Positions 36,910 through 45,939 of a stretch of 64,000 nucleotides of DNA are shown here, piece after piece (positions within the stretch are counted from its first letter, which is position 1; every line of letters begins with the position of its first letter). The DNA comes from Singulisphaera sp. GP187. GTDB lineage: Bacteria; Planctomycetota; Planctomycetia; Isosphaerales; Isosphaeraceae. A program made the position numbers and the translations under genes. The stretch covers positions 4,007,501 to 4,071,500 of the forward strand of contig NZ_FSRB01000001.1 in the NCBI RefSeq assembly GCF_900129635.1, read 5' to 3'. A model generated the notes under the pieces. That model saw nothing but the letters and a program-made list of their open reading frames with translations. It did not search any database and was not told the DNA's origin.

Positions 36910-39197
36910 CCGCGACCAAGACGATTCTCCACAAGCTCCGTTCGCTCGTCCGGGCCCGAGACGGGATCCTGACCCAGGAGTTGCTCCGCACTCCCGGCAA
37001 ATTCGGCCTCGGCCAGGTTCCGGCCCTCAAGGCCCCCGACGCGACGACGGGAGTGGTCTGCGGCTACTGCTCGACCGGGTGCGGCCTCACCATCCACCTG
37101 CGGGAGGGGGAGGCCGTGAACCTGAGCCCTTCGGCCGACTACCCGGTGAACCTCGGCATGGCCTGCCCCAAGGGGTGGGAGGCCCTCACCGTCCTCGAGG
37201 CCGACGACCGCGCGACCACCCCCCTACTCCGCGACGACGACGGTGTCCGACGGCCGGTCGACTGGCACACCGCGATGGAGACGTTCGCCAACCGGTTCAA
37301 GGCGATCCAGGCCGCACACGGGGACGACTCGGTCGCCTTCCTCAGCACGGGCCAGATCGCCACCGAGGAAATGGCGCTGTTGGGCGCGGTCGCCAAGTTC
37401 GGGATGGGGATGAAGCACGGCGACGGCAACACCCGCCAGTGCATGGCCACGGCCGTCGTCGCCTACAAGCAGGCGTTCGGGTTCGACGCCCCGCCCTACA
37501 CCTATCAAGACTTCGAAGAGTCCGACTGCATCGTCCTCGTCGGCTCGAACCTCTGCATCGCGCACCCGATCATGTGGGAACGCGTGATGAAGAACCGGCA
37601 CGCCCCCGAGATCATCGTCGTCGACCCGCGCCGTACCGAGACCGCCGTGAGCGCCACCCTGCACTTGCCGGTGCGGCCGAAGACCGACCTCGTCCTGTTC
37701 TACGGCCTGGCCAACCTCATGATCGAGAAGGGCTGGGTCGACCGCTCGTTCGTCGAGGCCCACACCTCGGGGTTCGACGACTACGCCCGGTTCGTCCGCC
37801 GGTTCGGCTTGCTCTCGGTCGCTTACGAGACGGGCATCGAGGCCCGCCAGATCGAACAGCTCGCCGACCTGATCCGCCGCAAGAAGCGGGTCTCGTTCTG
37901 GTGGACGATGGGGGTCAACCAGAGCCATGAGGGAGTTCGCACCGCGCAGGCGATCATCAACCTCGCACTCCTGACCGGCAACATCGGCCGGCCGGGGACC
38001 GGAGCGAACTCGATCACGGGCCAATGCAACGCGATGGGCTCGCGGCTCTTCTCCAATACGACGGGCTTGCTCGGCGGCCACGACTTCGCCAACCCCGCGC
38101 ACCGGTCCAAGGTCGCCGACGTGCTGGAGATCCCCGAAGCCAAGATCCAGAGCCAGGCCGGTTGGTCGTACGACCGGATCGTCGAAGGCATCCGCGAAGG
38201 AAAGATTCGAGGGCTCTGGGTGATCGCCACGAACCCGGCGCATTCGTGGATCCACCAGGGAGACTTCCGCGAATTGCTCGGGCGGCTCGACTTCCTGGTC
38301 GTCCAGGACATGTACGACTCGACCGAGACGGCCCTCTCCGCCGACCTCCTGCTTCCCGCCGCCGGCTGGGGAGAGAAGGAAGGCACGTTCATCAACTCCG
38401 AACGCCGGGTCGGCCTGATCAAAAAAGTGCGGCGAGCACCGGGCAAGGCACTCTCCGACTTTCACATCTTCAAGCTTGCGGCTCACTATTACGGCTGCGG
38501 CGCGATGTTCGAGCGTTGGGAGTCGCCTGAATCGGTCTTCCAGATCCTCAAGGCGCTCTCGGCCGGCCAGCCTTGCGACATCACGGGAGTCCGCGATTAC
38601 CGGGCCCTCGACGAGGCGCGGGGGATCCAGTGGCCGTACCCCGACGGTTCGACCCACTTGCCCTCGCAGCGCAGGCTGTTCACCGATGGCCGGTTCTACC
38701 ACCCCGACGGTCGGGCCCGGTTCGTCTTCGAGAACCCGCGTCCGATGGGCGAGTCGCCCGACGACGAATACCCGTTCCTGCTCCTGACTGGCCGCGGCAG
38801 CGCCTCGCAGTGGCACACCCAGACGCGCACGGCGAAGTCCGGGGTGCTCCGGAAACTCTACCCGGCGGGGCTCCACGCCGAGATCCACCCGGCGGATGCC
38901 CGTTGGCTCGGGATCGGGCCCGGTCAGGCCATGGTCGTCGAGTCGCGCCGGGGTCGGGTGCATGCCAAGGCATTCGTCACGCCGACCGTGCCGCAAGGGC
39001 AGGTCTTCCTGCCGATGCACGACCCCGCGACCAACGCGCTGACCTATCCCGATTTCGACCCGAACTCCCGTCAGCCCGCTTACAAAGGGTGCGCGGTACG
39101 GATCAGGCCCGAAGGCCCCGACGACGCCCCCGAGGAGGTGCGCCCGAGCAAACCGGCGCGGGCCCTGAACGTCGACGTCGAGCGATCCAGGACTTGA
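36906..39197 (+). CDS. nasA: Assimilatory-type nitrate reductase, molybdopterin catalytic subunit
   Basis: 763 residues of the molybdopterin oxidoreductase family. The N-terminal 4Fe-4S site is Cys52-x2-Cys55-x3-Cys59-x27-Cys87 (VCGYCSTGC ... GMACPKG). The Mo ligand is probably Cys179 in NTRQCMAT, as in Nas/Nap-type enzymes. The molybdopterin-binding domains run to the C-terminal molydopterin-dinucleotide domain (LLTGRGSASQWHTQTRT). There is no Tat signal, so it acts in the cytoplasm, the site expected for assimilation. It reduces nitrate to nitrite. It lacks the extra C-terminal 2Fe-2S domain of proteobacterial NasA, which fits electron delivery by the upstream iron-sulfur/membrane subunit. 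The 4-bp ATGA overlap shows tight coupling. Confidence 0.93.
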   Translation: MTATKTILHKLRSLVRARDGILTQELLRTPGKFGLGQVPALKAPDATTGVVCGYCSTGCGLTIHLREGEAVNLSPSADYPVNLGMACPKGWEALTVLEADDRATTPLLRDDDGVRRPVDWHTAMETFANRFKAIQAAHGDDSVAFLSTGQIATEEMALLGAVAKFGMGMKHGDGNTRQCMATAVVAYKQAFGFDAPPYTYQDFEESDCIVLVGSNLCIAHPIMWERVMKNRHAPEIIVVDPRRTETAVSATLHLPVRPKTDLVLFYGLANLMIEKGWVDRSFVEAHTSGFDDYARFVRRFGLLSVAYETGIEARQIEQLADLIRRKKRVSFWWTMGVNQSHEGVRTAQAIINLALLTGNIGRPGTGANSITGQCNAMGSRLFSNTTGLLGGHDFANPAHRSKVADVLEIPEAKIQSQAGWSYDRIVEGIREGKIRGLWVIATNPAHSWIHQGDFRELLGRLDFLVVQDMYDSTETALSADLLLPAAGWGEKEGTFINSERRVGLIKKVRRAPGKALSDFHIFKLAAHYYGCGAMFERWESPESVFQILKALSAGQPCDITGVRDYRALDEARGIQWPYPDGSTHLPSQRRLFTDGRFYHPDGRARFVFENPRPMGESPDDEYPFLLLTGRGSASQWHTQTRTAKSGVLRKLYPAGLHAEIHPADARWLGIGPGQAMVVESRRGRVHAKAFVTPTVPQGQVFLPMHDPATNALTYPDFDPNSRQPAYKGCAVRIRPEGPDDAPEEVRPSKPARALNVDVERSRT

Positions 39198-39264
39198 AAC
39201 GGCCCGAGAATCTTTCGTAATTCATCGTGACTTGATTTGCTAGCATGTTGAACCGGAGTCAGGT

Positions 39265-40638
39265 ATGCGACAGGACGGCAAGGCGACGCGGATCAACCTG
39301 TTCGATGTGACGACGCCATCGATGCGGGCGTTCCACATGTCGTGGATCGCATTCTTCCTCTGCTTCTTCGCCTGGTTCGGCATCGCCCCGCAAATGGCGA
39401 CCATCCGCTCCGAGATGGGGCTCACGAAGGACCAGATCGGCTGGCTGATCATCGGCTCGGTGGCGATCACGGTGGTCGCGCGGATCGTTTGCGGACAGCT
39501 CTGCGACCGGTTCGGCCCGCGGCTCACGTACACCTGGCTCTTGATCCTCGGGAGCCTACCGGTGATGGGGATCGGCCTGGCGCACGACTTCCCGACGTTC
39601 CTGGCATTCCGGGTGGCCATCGGCGCCATCGGGGCCGGATTCGTAATTACGCAATATCATACATCCGTCATGTTCGCTCCCAACTGCATCGGCACGGCCA
39701 ACGCGACGACGGCCGGCTGGGGCAACATGGGGGGTGGCGTGACCCAGTTCGCGATGCCGCTCCTAGCCGCCTTCTTCGCCGCGACGCTCGGCCTGGGAGA
39801 CTATTGGGGCTGGCGGGCCTCGATGCTCGTTGCGGGCGCGGTCTGCATGTTGACTGGAGTCGCCTACTACTTCCTGACTCAGGACACCCCCCACGGCAAC
39901 TTCGCCGAGTTGCGGGCCGCGGGGAGGATGGCTCCGGCTGGGGTATCGAAGGGGGCGTTCTTGCGGACCGCTCGCGACCCGCGAGTCTGGGTGCTCTTCT
40001 GCTTGTACGCCGCCTGCTTCGGCGTCGAGCTGACCATGGACGGGGTCGCCCACCTCTATTACCACGACCACTTCGGCCTGAGCGCCAAAGCGGCCGGCTT
40101 CGCCGCCGGCTCGCTCGGTATGTTGCATCTCTTCGCACGCACGCTCGGTGGTTTTATCAGCGACCGCCTGGGCGGGCGCTGGGGCTTGAAGGGGCGAGTC
40201 CACTGGCTCTTCGTCGCCCTCTTGCTCGAGGGCCTCGGCCTGATGCTCTTCTCCCAGATGCAAACGGTCTCGCTGGCGATCCCGGCGATGATCGGCTTCG
40301 GCCTTTTCATGAAGATGTCCGAAGGCGCGACCTATGCGGTTGTTCCCTTCGTCAACAAAAAAGCGCTGGGCTCGGTGTCGGGAATCGTCGGGGCGGGAGG
40401 CAACGTCGGGGCCGTCGCCGCCGGCTTCATGTTCAAGGGGGCGATTGCATGGCCGACCGCCCTGTTCATCCTGGGCGGCTTGGTTTCGGTCGCGTCGTTC
40501 CTGGCCTTCGCCGTCCGGTTCTCCACCGAGACCGAGGTCGAGGCCGCACACGAGCGTGCCGAAGCCGAGGACCAGCGTCAGCGCCTGTCGGACGCGGAAC
40601 TCGAACCCGAGCCCTCGCTCGCCGGAGCCGTGGCTTGA
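39265..40638 (+). CDS. narK: MFS nitrate/nitrite transporter (NarK/NrtP type)
   Basis: 457 residues with 12 predicted transmembrane helices. The early AWFGIAPQMATIRSEMGL and the two Gly-rich signature segments, ATTAGWGNMGGGVTQ and GIVGAGGNVGAVAAG, are the nitrate signatures of the NNP family. It imports nitrate, and possibly exports nitrite, across the inner membrane. It lies 67 bp after the nitrate reductase in the same direction; GGAGTCAGG is directly upstream of the ATG. The C-terminal tail is charged and Glu-rich. The gene is intact, but the operon is broken by two IS copies starting about 130 bp after its stop. Confidence 0.92.
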   Translation: MRQDGKATRINLFDVTTPSMRAFHMSWIAFFLCFFAWFGIAPQMATIRSEMGLTKDQIGWLIIGSVAITVVARIVCGQLCDRFGPRLTYTWLLILGSLPVMGIGLAHDFPTFLAFRVAIGAIGAGFVITQYHTSVMFAPNCIGTANATTAGWGNMGGGVTQFAMPLLAAFFAATLGLGDYWGWRASMLVAGAVCMLTGVAYYFLTQDTPHGNFAELRAAGRMAPAGVSKGAFLRTARDPRVWVLFCLYAACFGVELTMDGVAHLYYHDHFGLSAKAAGFAAGSLGMLHLFARTLGGFISDRLGGRWGLKGRVHWLFVALLLEGLGLMLFSQMQTVSLAIPAMIGFGLFMKMSEGATYAVVPFVNKKALGSVSGIVGAGGNVGAVAAGFMFKGAIAWPTALFILGGLVSVASFLAFAVRFSTETEVEAAHERAEAEDQRQRLSDAELEPEPSLAGAVA

Positions 40639-40872
40639 GGCGGCAATGGGAAGCGAAAGGAACCGGTCTCCACAGTTTGAGGTGCCGACACACCGCGCCG
40701 GACTCCACCGCGAGACGACTGAAGCTTCACGGAGTTCCGAGTGTCGGAGGTGGCGGGGTGCCACGCAACGTCAGTAACTCGGCGTCGTCAACAACGGATG
40801 TAACTCTCACCGGACCAGAGAATTACTGCCGCTCCGTGGCTGCGGTTCGTTCGAGAGAAGGGGGGGCAAAAA

Positions 40873-40942
40873 ATCGCCGTTCTTCGTCATGATGGGTGCG
40901 GCTAGCAACCGGCACTCACCTGGATTGAGGAAGAACGGCGAT
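40873..40942 (+). promoter_or_regulatory. Hairpin that buries the transposase start (copy 1)
   Basis: ATCGCCGTTCTTC (40873-40885) is perfectly complementary to GAAGAACGGCGAT (40930-40942), a 13-bp stem whose 3' arm covers part of the ribosome-binding site and the first two bases of the ATG. Transcripts entering from outside would fold and hide the start; one beginning within the loop would not. Compare the known start-site hairpins of IS10 and IS50. Confidence 0.7.
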
Positions 40943-42314
40943 GAAGGCAGCTCGGACGCTGCAAGGCTTGCAGCAACCGCAGTCGTTGATCGGCTATGTC
41001 CGACAGTTTCTCACCCCGACGGTCTGGAAGCAAGCCCGAGGGGTTGTTCCTCAAAGGCGGTCGGCGCCGCGGTGGGATCTCCAGCCACTGGTCGTGGTCA
41101 TGCTCGCCATGACCTGGGCCACCGGCGACTCCGAGTCCGAGAGGTTTGAGAAGGCCCGGGGATACTACGTCGCCTGCCATGAGTCGCGAAGACGCCCGGG
41201 AAAGACCCTCGTCGGCTTCCAGAAAGCGATGCGACGCGTCCCCATGCGACAACTCAGGGCGTTGGCCGCGGGGGTTCGGCAACAGATCCACGCCCGACTG
41301 GGGTCGCGGCGGATTGTCGACGGCTTCGAGCCGATGGGCTGCGACGGCTCGCGGATCGAGTGCCCCCGCACCCCCGAGTTGGAACGGGGACTCGGGCAGG
41401 CCGGCAAGAACGACGCGGCCCCCAACGTCTGGCTGACGGCGTTCGTCCACTTGCCCACGGGACTGCTTTGGTCGTGGCGACTCGGCCCGGGCACCGCGGC
41501 CGAGCAAGAGCATTTGAGGCACTTGCTCGCCACCCTCTCGCCCGAGGCCCTGATCGTCTGCGACGCCGCTTATATGGGCTTCGATCTGGTCCGGGCGATC
41601 CTCGGTGTCAAGCGATCGTTCCTGTTCCGGATGTCGTCGCGGGTCGACCTCTACACCCTCGAAGTGGCGAACCTGGAGGATTGGACCGAAGGCCCTGTCT
41701 TGTACTGGCCGAACTATGTCCAGAAGAAAGGGGAAGCGCCGATCCAATGCCGCTTGATCCGGATCCCGGCCAAGGGCAAGGGTAAGGGGTCGGTCAAACG
41801 CGACGTCTGGCTCCTGACCGACGTCCTCGACCCAGCCCGGATGTCGGCGGCGACGGCCGCCAAATTCTACCGCTGGAGATGGCGTAATGAAGGACTATTT
41901 CGCACATACAAGCGTATAATCAATAAATTGAAACTCGCTAGCCGCACGGTGGCCTTGGTGCATCGCGAGGCCGAGTTGTCACTGCTGGCCACGCAGATCC
42001 TCCTGGCGCATGCCGACCTGGCGCTTCGGCCGGCGTCGGCGTCGGCGTCGGCGACCGATGGCCCAGTGATCAGCCCCCGCAAAGTTCTGATCGAGATCCG
42101 CAAGGAGATCGACGCGGCCGTGAAACCCAAGGCCAAGTGTTACCACAAGCGACTCGCGGGCTGCCGCGCCGGGTGCCGGAAGCAGAAGAGCCCGAAAGCC
42201 ACACGCAAGTGGCCTCGTCGCAAACCGCATAAGCCGCCGAAACCGCCTGTGCTCCACACCCTGACTCAGGAACAGAAAGCCTTGCTAAACAAGCACATGA
42301 GTGCAGTAGGATGA
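40941..42314 (+). CDS. IS4-family transposase, copy 1
   Basis: 457 residues with a complete DDE triad: Asp135 in GCDGSRIE, Asp208 in VCDAAYMG, and Glu317 within YRWRWRNEGLFRTYK. The last string fits the Y-x2-R-x3-E-x6-K signature of the IS4 family exactly. The C-terminal 60 residues are Lys/Arg/Pro-rich. It catalyses cut-and-paste transposition of its IS. It contains four copies of GTCGGC-type units near 42033, where copy 2 has one fewer. The frame is intact, so the enzyme may be active. It is transcribed in the same direction as the nitrate genes. Confidence 0.94.
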   Translation: MKAARTLQGLQQPQSLIGYVRQFLTPTVWKQARGVVPQRRSAPRWDLQPLVVVMLAMTWATGDSESERFEKARGYYVACHESRRRPGKTLVGFQKAMRRVPMRQLRALAAGVRQQIHARLGSRRIVDGFEPMGCDGSRIECPRTPELERGLGQAGKNDAAPNVWLTAFVHLPTGLLWSWRLGPGTAAEQEHLRHLLATLSPEALIVCDAAYMGFDLVRAILGVKRSFLFRMSSRVDLYTLEVANLEDWTEGPVLYWPNYVQKKGEAPIQCRLIRIPAKGKGKGSVKRDVWLLTDVLDPARMSAATAAKFYRWRWRNEGLFRTYKRIINKLKLASRTVALVHREAELSLLATQILLAHADLALRPASASASATDGPVISPRKVLIEIRKEIDAAVKPKAKCYHKRLAGCRAGCRKQKSPKATRKWPRRKPHKPPKPPVLHTLTQEQKALLNKHMSAVG

Positions 42315-42328
42315 GGCATCAGTAATCG

Positions 42329-42425
42329 ACGTTGGGTGCCACGGGTTCCGTACTCGGAACCCGTGTGCGAGAGCCTCGGCCTGTGGTTCACGGGTTCCGA
42401 GTACGGAACCCGTGGCACCCAACGT
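42329..42425. repeat. Family-A-like palindrome between the two IS copies
   Basis: An inverted repeat starting ACGTTGGGTGCCACGGGTTC and ending as its mirror. It shares GGTGCCACGGGTT with copies 1 and 2 of family A but has CCGTACTCGG in place of GTACTC and a different loop. Its outer 5-7 bp are shared with the IS ends. Confidence 0.82.
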
Positions 42426-42526
42426 CAGTAACTCGGCGTCGTCAACAACGGATGTAACTCTCACCGGACCAGAGAATTACTGCCGCTCCGTGGCTGCGGT
42501 TCGTTCGAGAGAAGGGGGGGCAAAAA

Positions 42527-42596
42527 ATCGCCGTTCTTCGTCATGATGGGTGCGGCTAGCAACCGGCACTCACCTGGATTGAGGAAGAACGGCGAT
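42527..42596 (+). promoter_or_regulatory. Hairpin that buries the transposase start (copy 2)
   Basis: Identical to the copy-1 hairpin: arms at 42527-42539 and 42584-42596, the second covering the ribosome-binding site edge and the start of the ATG. Confidence 0.7.
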
Positions 42597-43962
42597 GAAG
42601 GCAGCTCGGACGCTGCAAGGCTTGCAGCAACCGCAGTCGTTGATCGGCTATGTCCGACAGTTTCTCACCCCGACGGTCTGGAAGCAAGCCCGAGGGGTTG
42701 TTCCTCAAAGGCGGTCGGCGCCGCGGTGGGATCTCCAGCCACTGGTCGTGGTCATGCTCGCCATGACCTGGGCCACCGGCGACTCCGAGTCCGAGAGGTT
42801 TGAGAAGGCCCGGGGATACTACGTCGCCTGCCATGAGTCGCGAAGACGCCCGGGAAAGACCCTCGTCGGCTTCCAGAAAGCGATGCGACGCGTCCCCATG
42901 CGACAACTCAGGGCGTTGGCCGCGGGGGTTCGGCAACAGATCCACGCCCGACTGGGGTCGCGGCGGATTGTCGACGGCTTCGAGCCGATGGGCTGCGACG
43001 GCTCGCGGATCGAGTGCCCCCGCACCCCCGAGTTGGAACGGGGACTCGGGCAGGCCGGCAAGAACGACGCGGCCCCCAACGTCTGGCTGACGGCGTTCGT
43101 CCACTTGCCCACGGGACTGCTTTGGTCGTGGCGACTCGGCCCGGGCACCGCGGCCGAGCAAGAGCATTTGAGGCACTTGCTCGCCACCCTCTCGCCCGAG
43201 GCCCTGATCGTCTGCGACGCCGCTTATATGGGCTTCGATCTGGTCCGGGCGATCCTCGGTGTCAAGCGATCGTTCCTGTTCCGGATGTCGTCGCGGGTCG
43301 ACCTCTACACCCTCGAAGTGGCGAACCTGGAGGATTGGACCGAAGGCCCTGTCTTGTACTGGCCGAACTATGTCCAGAAGAAAGGGGAAGCGCCGATCCA
43401 ATGCCGCTTGATCCGGATCCCGGCCAAGGGCAAGGGTAAGGGGTCGGTCAAACGCGACGTCTGGCTCCTGACCGACGTCCTCGACCCAGCCCGGATGTCG
43501 GCGGCGACGGCCGCCAAATTCTACCGCTGGAGATGGCGTAATGAAGGACTATTTCGCACATACAAGCGTATAATCAATAAATTGAAACTCGCTAGCCGCA
43601 CGGTGGCCTTGGTGCATCGCGAGGCCGAGTTGTCACTGCTGGCCACGCAGATCCTCCTGGCGCATGCCGACCTGGCGCTTCGGCCGGCGTCGGCGTCGGC
43701 GACCGATGGCCCAGTGATCAGCCCCCGCAAAGTTCTGATCGAGATCCGCAAGGAGATCGACGCGGCCGTGAAACCCAAGGCCAAGTGTTACCACAAGCGA
43801 CTCGCGGGCTGCCGCGCCGGGTGCCGGAAGCAGAAGAGCCCGAAAGCCACACGCAAGTGGCCTCGTCGCAAACCGCATAAGCCGCCGAAACCGCCTGTGC
43901 TCCACACCCTGACTCAGGAACAGAAAGCCTTGCTAAACAAGCACATGAGTGCAGTAGGATGA
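42595..43962 (+). CDS. IS4-family transposase, copy 2
   Basis: 455 residues, identical to copy 1 except that two residues (an Ala-Ser pair in the ASASAS run) are missing through loss of one 6-bp unit. The DDE triad and Y-x2-R-x3-E-x6-K signature are intact. The ASASAT region lies between the catalytic core and the basic C-terminal tail, so the length change is unlikely to affect catalysis. Confidence 0.94.
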   Translation: MKAARTLQGLQQPQSLIGYVRQFLTPTVWKQARGVVPQRRSAPRWDLQPLVVVMLAMTWATGDSESERFEKARGYYVACHESRRRPGKTLVGFQKAMRRVPMRQLRALAAGVRQQIHARLGSRRIVDGFEPMGCDGSRIECPRTPELERGLGQAGKNDAAPNVWLTAFVHLPTGLLWSWRLGPGTAAEQEHLRHLLATLSPEALIVCDAAYMGFDLVRAILGVKRSFLFRMSSRVDLYTLEVANLEDWTEGPVLYWPNYVQKKGEAPIQCRLIRIPAKGKGKGSVKRDVWLLTDVLDPARMSAATAAKFYRWRWRNEGLFRTYKRIINKLKLASRTVALVHREAELSLLATQILLAHADLALRPASASATDGPVISPRKVLIEIRKEIDAAVKPKAKCYHKRLAGCRAGCRKQKSPKATRKWPRRKPHKPPKPPVLHTLTQEQKALLNKHMSAVG

Positions 43963-44067
43963 GGCATCAGTAATCGACGTTGCGTGGCACCCGGAAACGA
44001 ATAGCGATATTTGCCCATCAATTCACCTCGCAATCACGACCAACCGGGAGAAAGGGGGGTACCGTCG

Positions 44068-45936
44068 ATGTCGGAAACCAATAACAACAACGGCCTGACC
44101 GAAGCGCAGAAGACCTTCCTTCAGGGCTTTGCGATGGGGACCGACGTCGCCCGGGCGGTGCGCGGCCTGCCGATCCTCTCGGGGAGCGGCGCGGCGCCCG
44201 GGGCTGTCGTCACCCTCGGCCCGAAGGGAGCCGGCGGAGGTCCGCACGCACCTGAGCGGTTGCAGATCGAGGCGCAGGACCGGGCCGTGGCCGGGGGGAA
44301 GTCGCTCAGCAGGGAAGAGGCCGCCAAACGGGCCAAAGATCCGTTGACGATGTACGACGAGATTCGAGCGAACGCCCGAGCGGGAGTCTTTCCCAAGGAT
44401 ACAGATGTTTTCCTGTACAAATACTCGGGACTCTTCTTCGTGGCTCCGGCGCAAAACGCATTCATGTGCCGGCTCCGCCTGCCGGGAGGGGTGATCAAGT
44501 CCTGGCAGTTTCGGGGCGTGGCGGCGATCGCACGCGAGCTGGGTGGCGGATATGCCGACGTGACCACCCGGGCGAACCTCCAGATTCGCGAAATCGGCCC
44601 GCACGACGCCCCGGCCGTGCTGACCGAGCTGACCGAACTGGGGATCGTCGCCCGAGGTTCGGGGGCGGACAACATCCGGAACGTGACATGCAGCCCGACC
44701 AGCGGCATCGACCCCCAAGAGTTGATCGAGACGCTCCCGCTCGCCAAGGAGATGCACCACTACATCCTCAACCACCGCGAGATGTACGGCCTGCCGAGGA
44801 AGTTCAACATCGCGTTTGACGGCGGCGGCCTGATTTCGAGCCTGGACGACACCAACGACATTGGCTTCAAGGCCGTGAACGTCCGCGAAGATTCGGCCGC
44901 GGACGAGGTCTCGCCCGGGGTCTATTTCCGGCTGACCCTCGGCGGGATCACGGGCCACAAGGACTTCGCTCGCGACACCGGCGTTTTGCTCCGTCCCGAG
45001 GAATGCGTTCCGGTCGCGGCCGCGATCGTCCGCGTCTTTGTCCGGGCGGGCGACCGGACCGACCGCAAGAAGGCGCGGCTGAAATATGTGCTCGACGACT
45101 GGGGCTTCGACAAGTTCCTCGCCGAGGTCGAGACGGAGCTGGGCAAGCCGTTGCGAAGAGTCGCCCACGACCGCTGGGACGTACCGAAGCGCGACGACCG
45201 CTGGGGCCACGTCGGCGTCCATCCCCAGAAGCAGCACGGGCGATTCTATGTCGGCGTCGTGCTCCCGGTTGGCCGGATGACCGCCGACCAGATGGATGGC
45301 CTCGCCGAAATTGCCGAACGGTTCGGTCGCGGCACGATCCGGCTCACCGTCTGGCAGAATCTCCTGATCTCCGACGTCAAGGAGGGGGACCTCAACGCCC
45401 TGAAAGCCGCGGTCGAGCAACTCGGCCTCGGCTGGGACGCGTCGAGCGTGCGGAGCGGCCTGGTCGCCTGCACGGGCAACGGCGGCTGCAAGTTTGCGGC
45501 GTCGGACACCAAGAGCCACGCGATGATTCTGGCCCGCTACCTCGAAGGGCGGGTCGAACTCGACCAACCGATCAACATTCACCTGACCGGCTGCCACCAC
45601 TCCTGCGCCCAGCACTATATCGGCGAGATCGGCCTGGAAGCGACGAAGGTGGAAGTCGGCGACGACCTGGTCGAAGGCTATCACCTCTGCGTCGGCGGCG
45701 GCTACGGGGCCGAGCAAGGGGTCGGCCGCCGGCTGATCGACGCGATGCCCTTCGACGCGATCCCGCCCGCTGTCGAGCGCCTTCTCAAAGCGTATCTGGC
45801 CCACCGCCGGCCCGACGAGTCGTTCTCGTCGTTCTCCCGCCGCCAGCCGATCGAGGCCCTTCGCGCAATCGGCGCGCCCACCGCAACGACTCTCAACGGA
45901 TCGGTCACGTCGGAACTCACCCTTCAAACCGCCTGA
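44068..45936 (+). CDS. nirA: Siroheme nitrite reductase, ferredoxin-type (NirA-like)
   Basis: 622 residues with the two duplicated ferrodoxin-like halves of the nitrite/sulfite reductase family. The siroheme-4Fe-4S ligands are Cys468 and Cys474 (ACTGNGGCKFA) and Cys509 and Cys513 (TGCHHSCAQHY), i.e. C-x5-C-x34-C-x3-C. The substrate-binding arginines lie in TTRANLQIREI. It reduces nitrite to ammonium in the cytoplasm. The first 60 residues extend beyond the family core and contain TEAQKTFLQGFAMG, similar to the start of the reductase encoded 3 bp downstream. The ATG at 44068 has GGGAGAAAGGGGGG upstream. The IS doublet now lies 85 bp before it, so the gene may depend on IS readthrough or a new promoter. 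Confidence 0.92.
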   Translation: MSETNNNNGLTEAQKTFLQGFAMGTDVARAVRGLPILSGSGAAPGAVVTLGPKGAGGGPHAPERLQIEAQDRAVAGGKSLSREEAAKRAKDPLTMYDEIRANARAGVFPKDTDVFLYKYSGLFFVAPAQNAFMCRLRLPGGVIKSWQFRGVAAIARELGGGYADVTTRANLQIREIGPHDAPAVLTELTELGIVARGSGADNIRNVTCSPTSGIDPQELIETLPLAKEMHHYILNHREMYGLPRKFNIAFDGGGLISSLDDTNDIGFKAVNVREDSAADEVSPGVYFRLTLGGITGHKDFARDTGVLLRPEECVPVAAAIVRVFVRAGDRTDRKKARLKYVLDDWGFDKFLAEVETELGKPLRRVAHDRWDVPKRDDRWGHVGVHPQKQHGRFYVGVVLPVGRMTADQMDGLAEIAERFGRGTIRLTVWQNLLISDVKEGDLNALKAAVEQLGLGWDASSVRSGLVACTGNGGCKFAASDTKSHAMILARYLEGRVELDQPINIHLTGCHHSCAQHYIGEIGLEATKVEVGDDLVEGYHLCVGGGYGAEQGVGRRLIDAMPFDAIPPAVERLLKAYLAHRRPDESFSSFSRRQPIEALRAIGAPTATTLNGSVTSELTLQTA

Positions 45937-45939
45937 CGG

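Larger units (their letters stand above)
40766..42334 (+). mobile_element. IS4-family insertion sequence, copy 1 (1569 bp)
   Basis: Bounded here by the inverted ends CAACGTC (left, extended CAACGTCAGTAAC) and GACGTTG (right; reverse complement CAACGTCGATTAC). The second copy 85 bp downstream is identical except for one GTCGGC unit inside the transposase gene. The flanking GGGTGCCACG (40756-40765) mirrors CGTGGCACCC after copy 2, so the true ends may reach further out; the boundary is uncertain by about 10 bp. No clear target duplication was identified. Confidence 0.85.
42420..43982 (+). mobile_element. IS4-family insertion sequence, copy 2 (1563 bp)
   Basis: A direct repeat of copy 1, offset by 1654 bp, 6 bp shorter through loss of one GTCGGC unit and otherwise identical where I compared them. 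It has the same CAACGTC/GACGTTG ends and is followed by CGTGGCACCC (43983-43992), the reverse complement of the sequence left of copy 1. The near identity means the duplication is very recent. Confidence 0.85.

Noticed and set aside
37224..39020. 598-codon minus-strand open frame
   Set aside because: Mirror of the nitrate reductase gene.
40766..43982. Functional composite transposon carrying cargo
   Set aside because: The 85 bp between the two IS copies contain only a palindrome and no gene, so there is no cargo; a tandem insertion is simpler.
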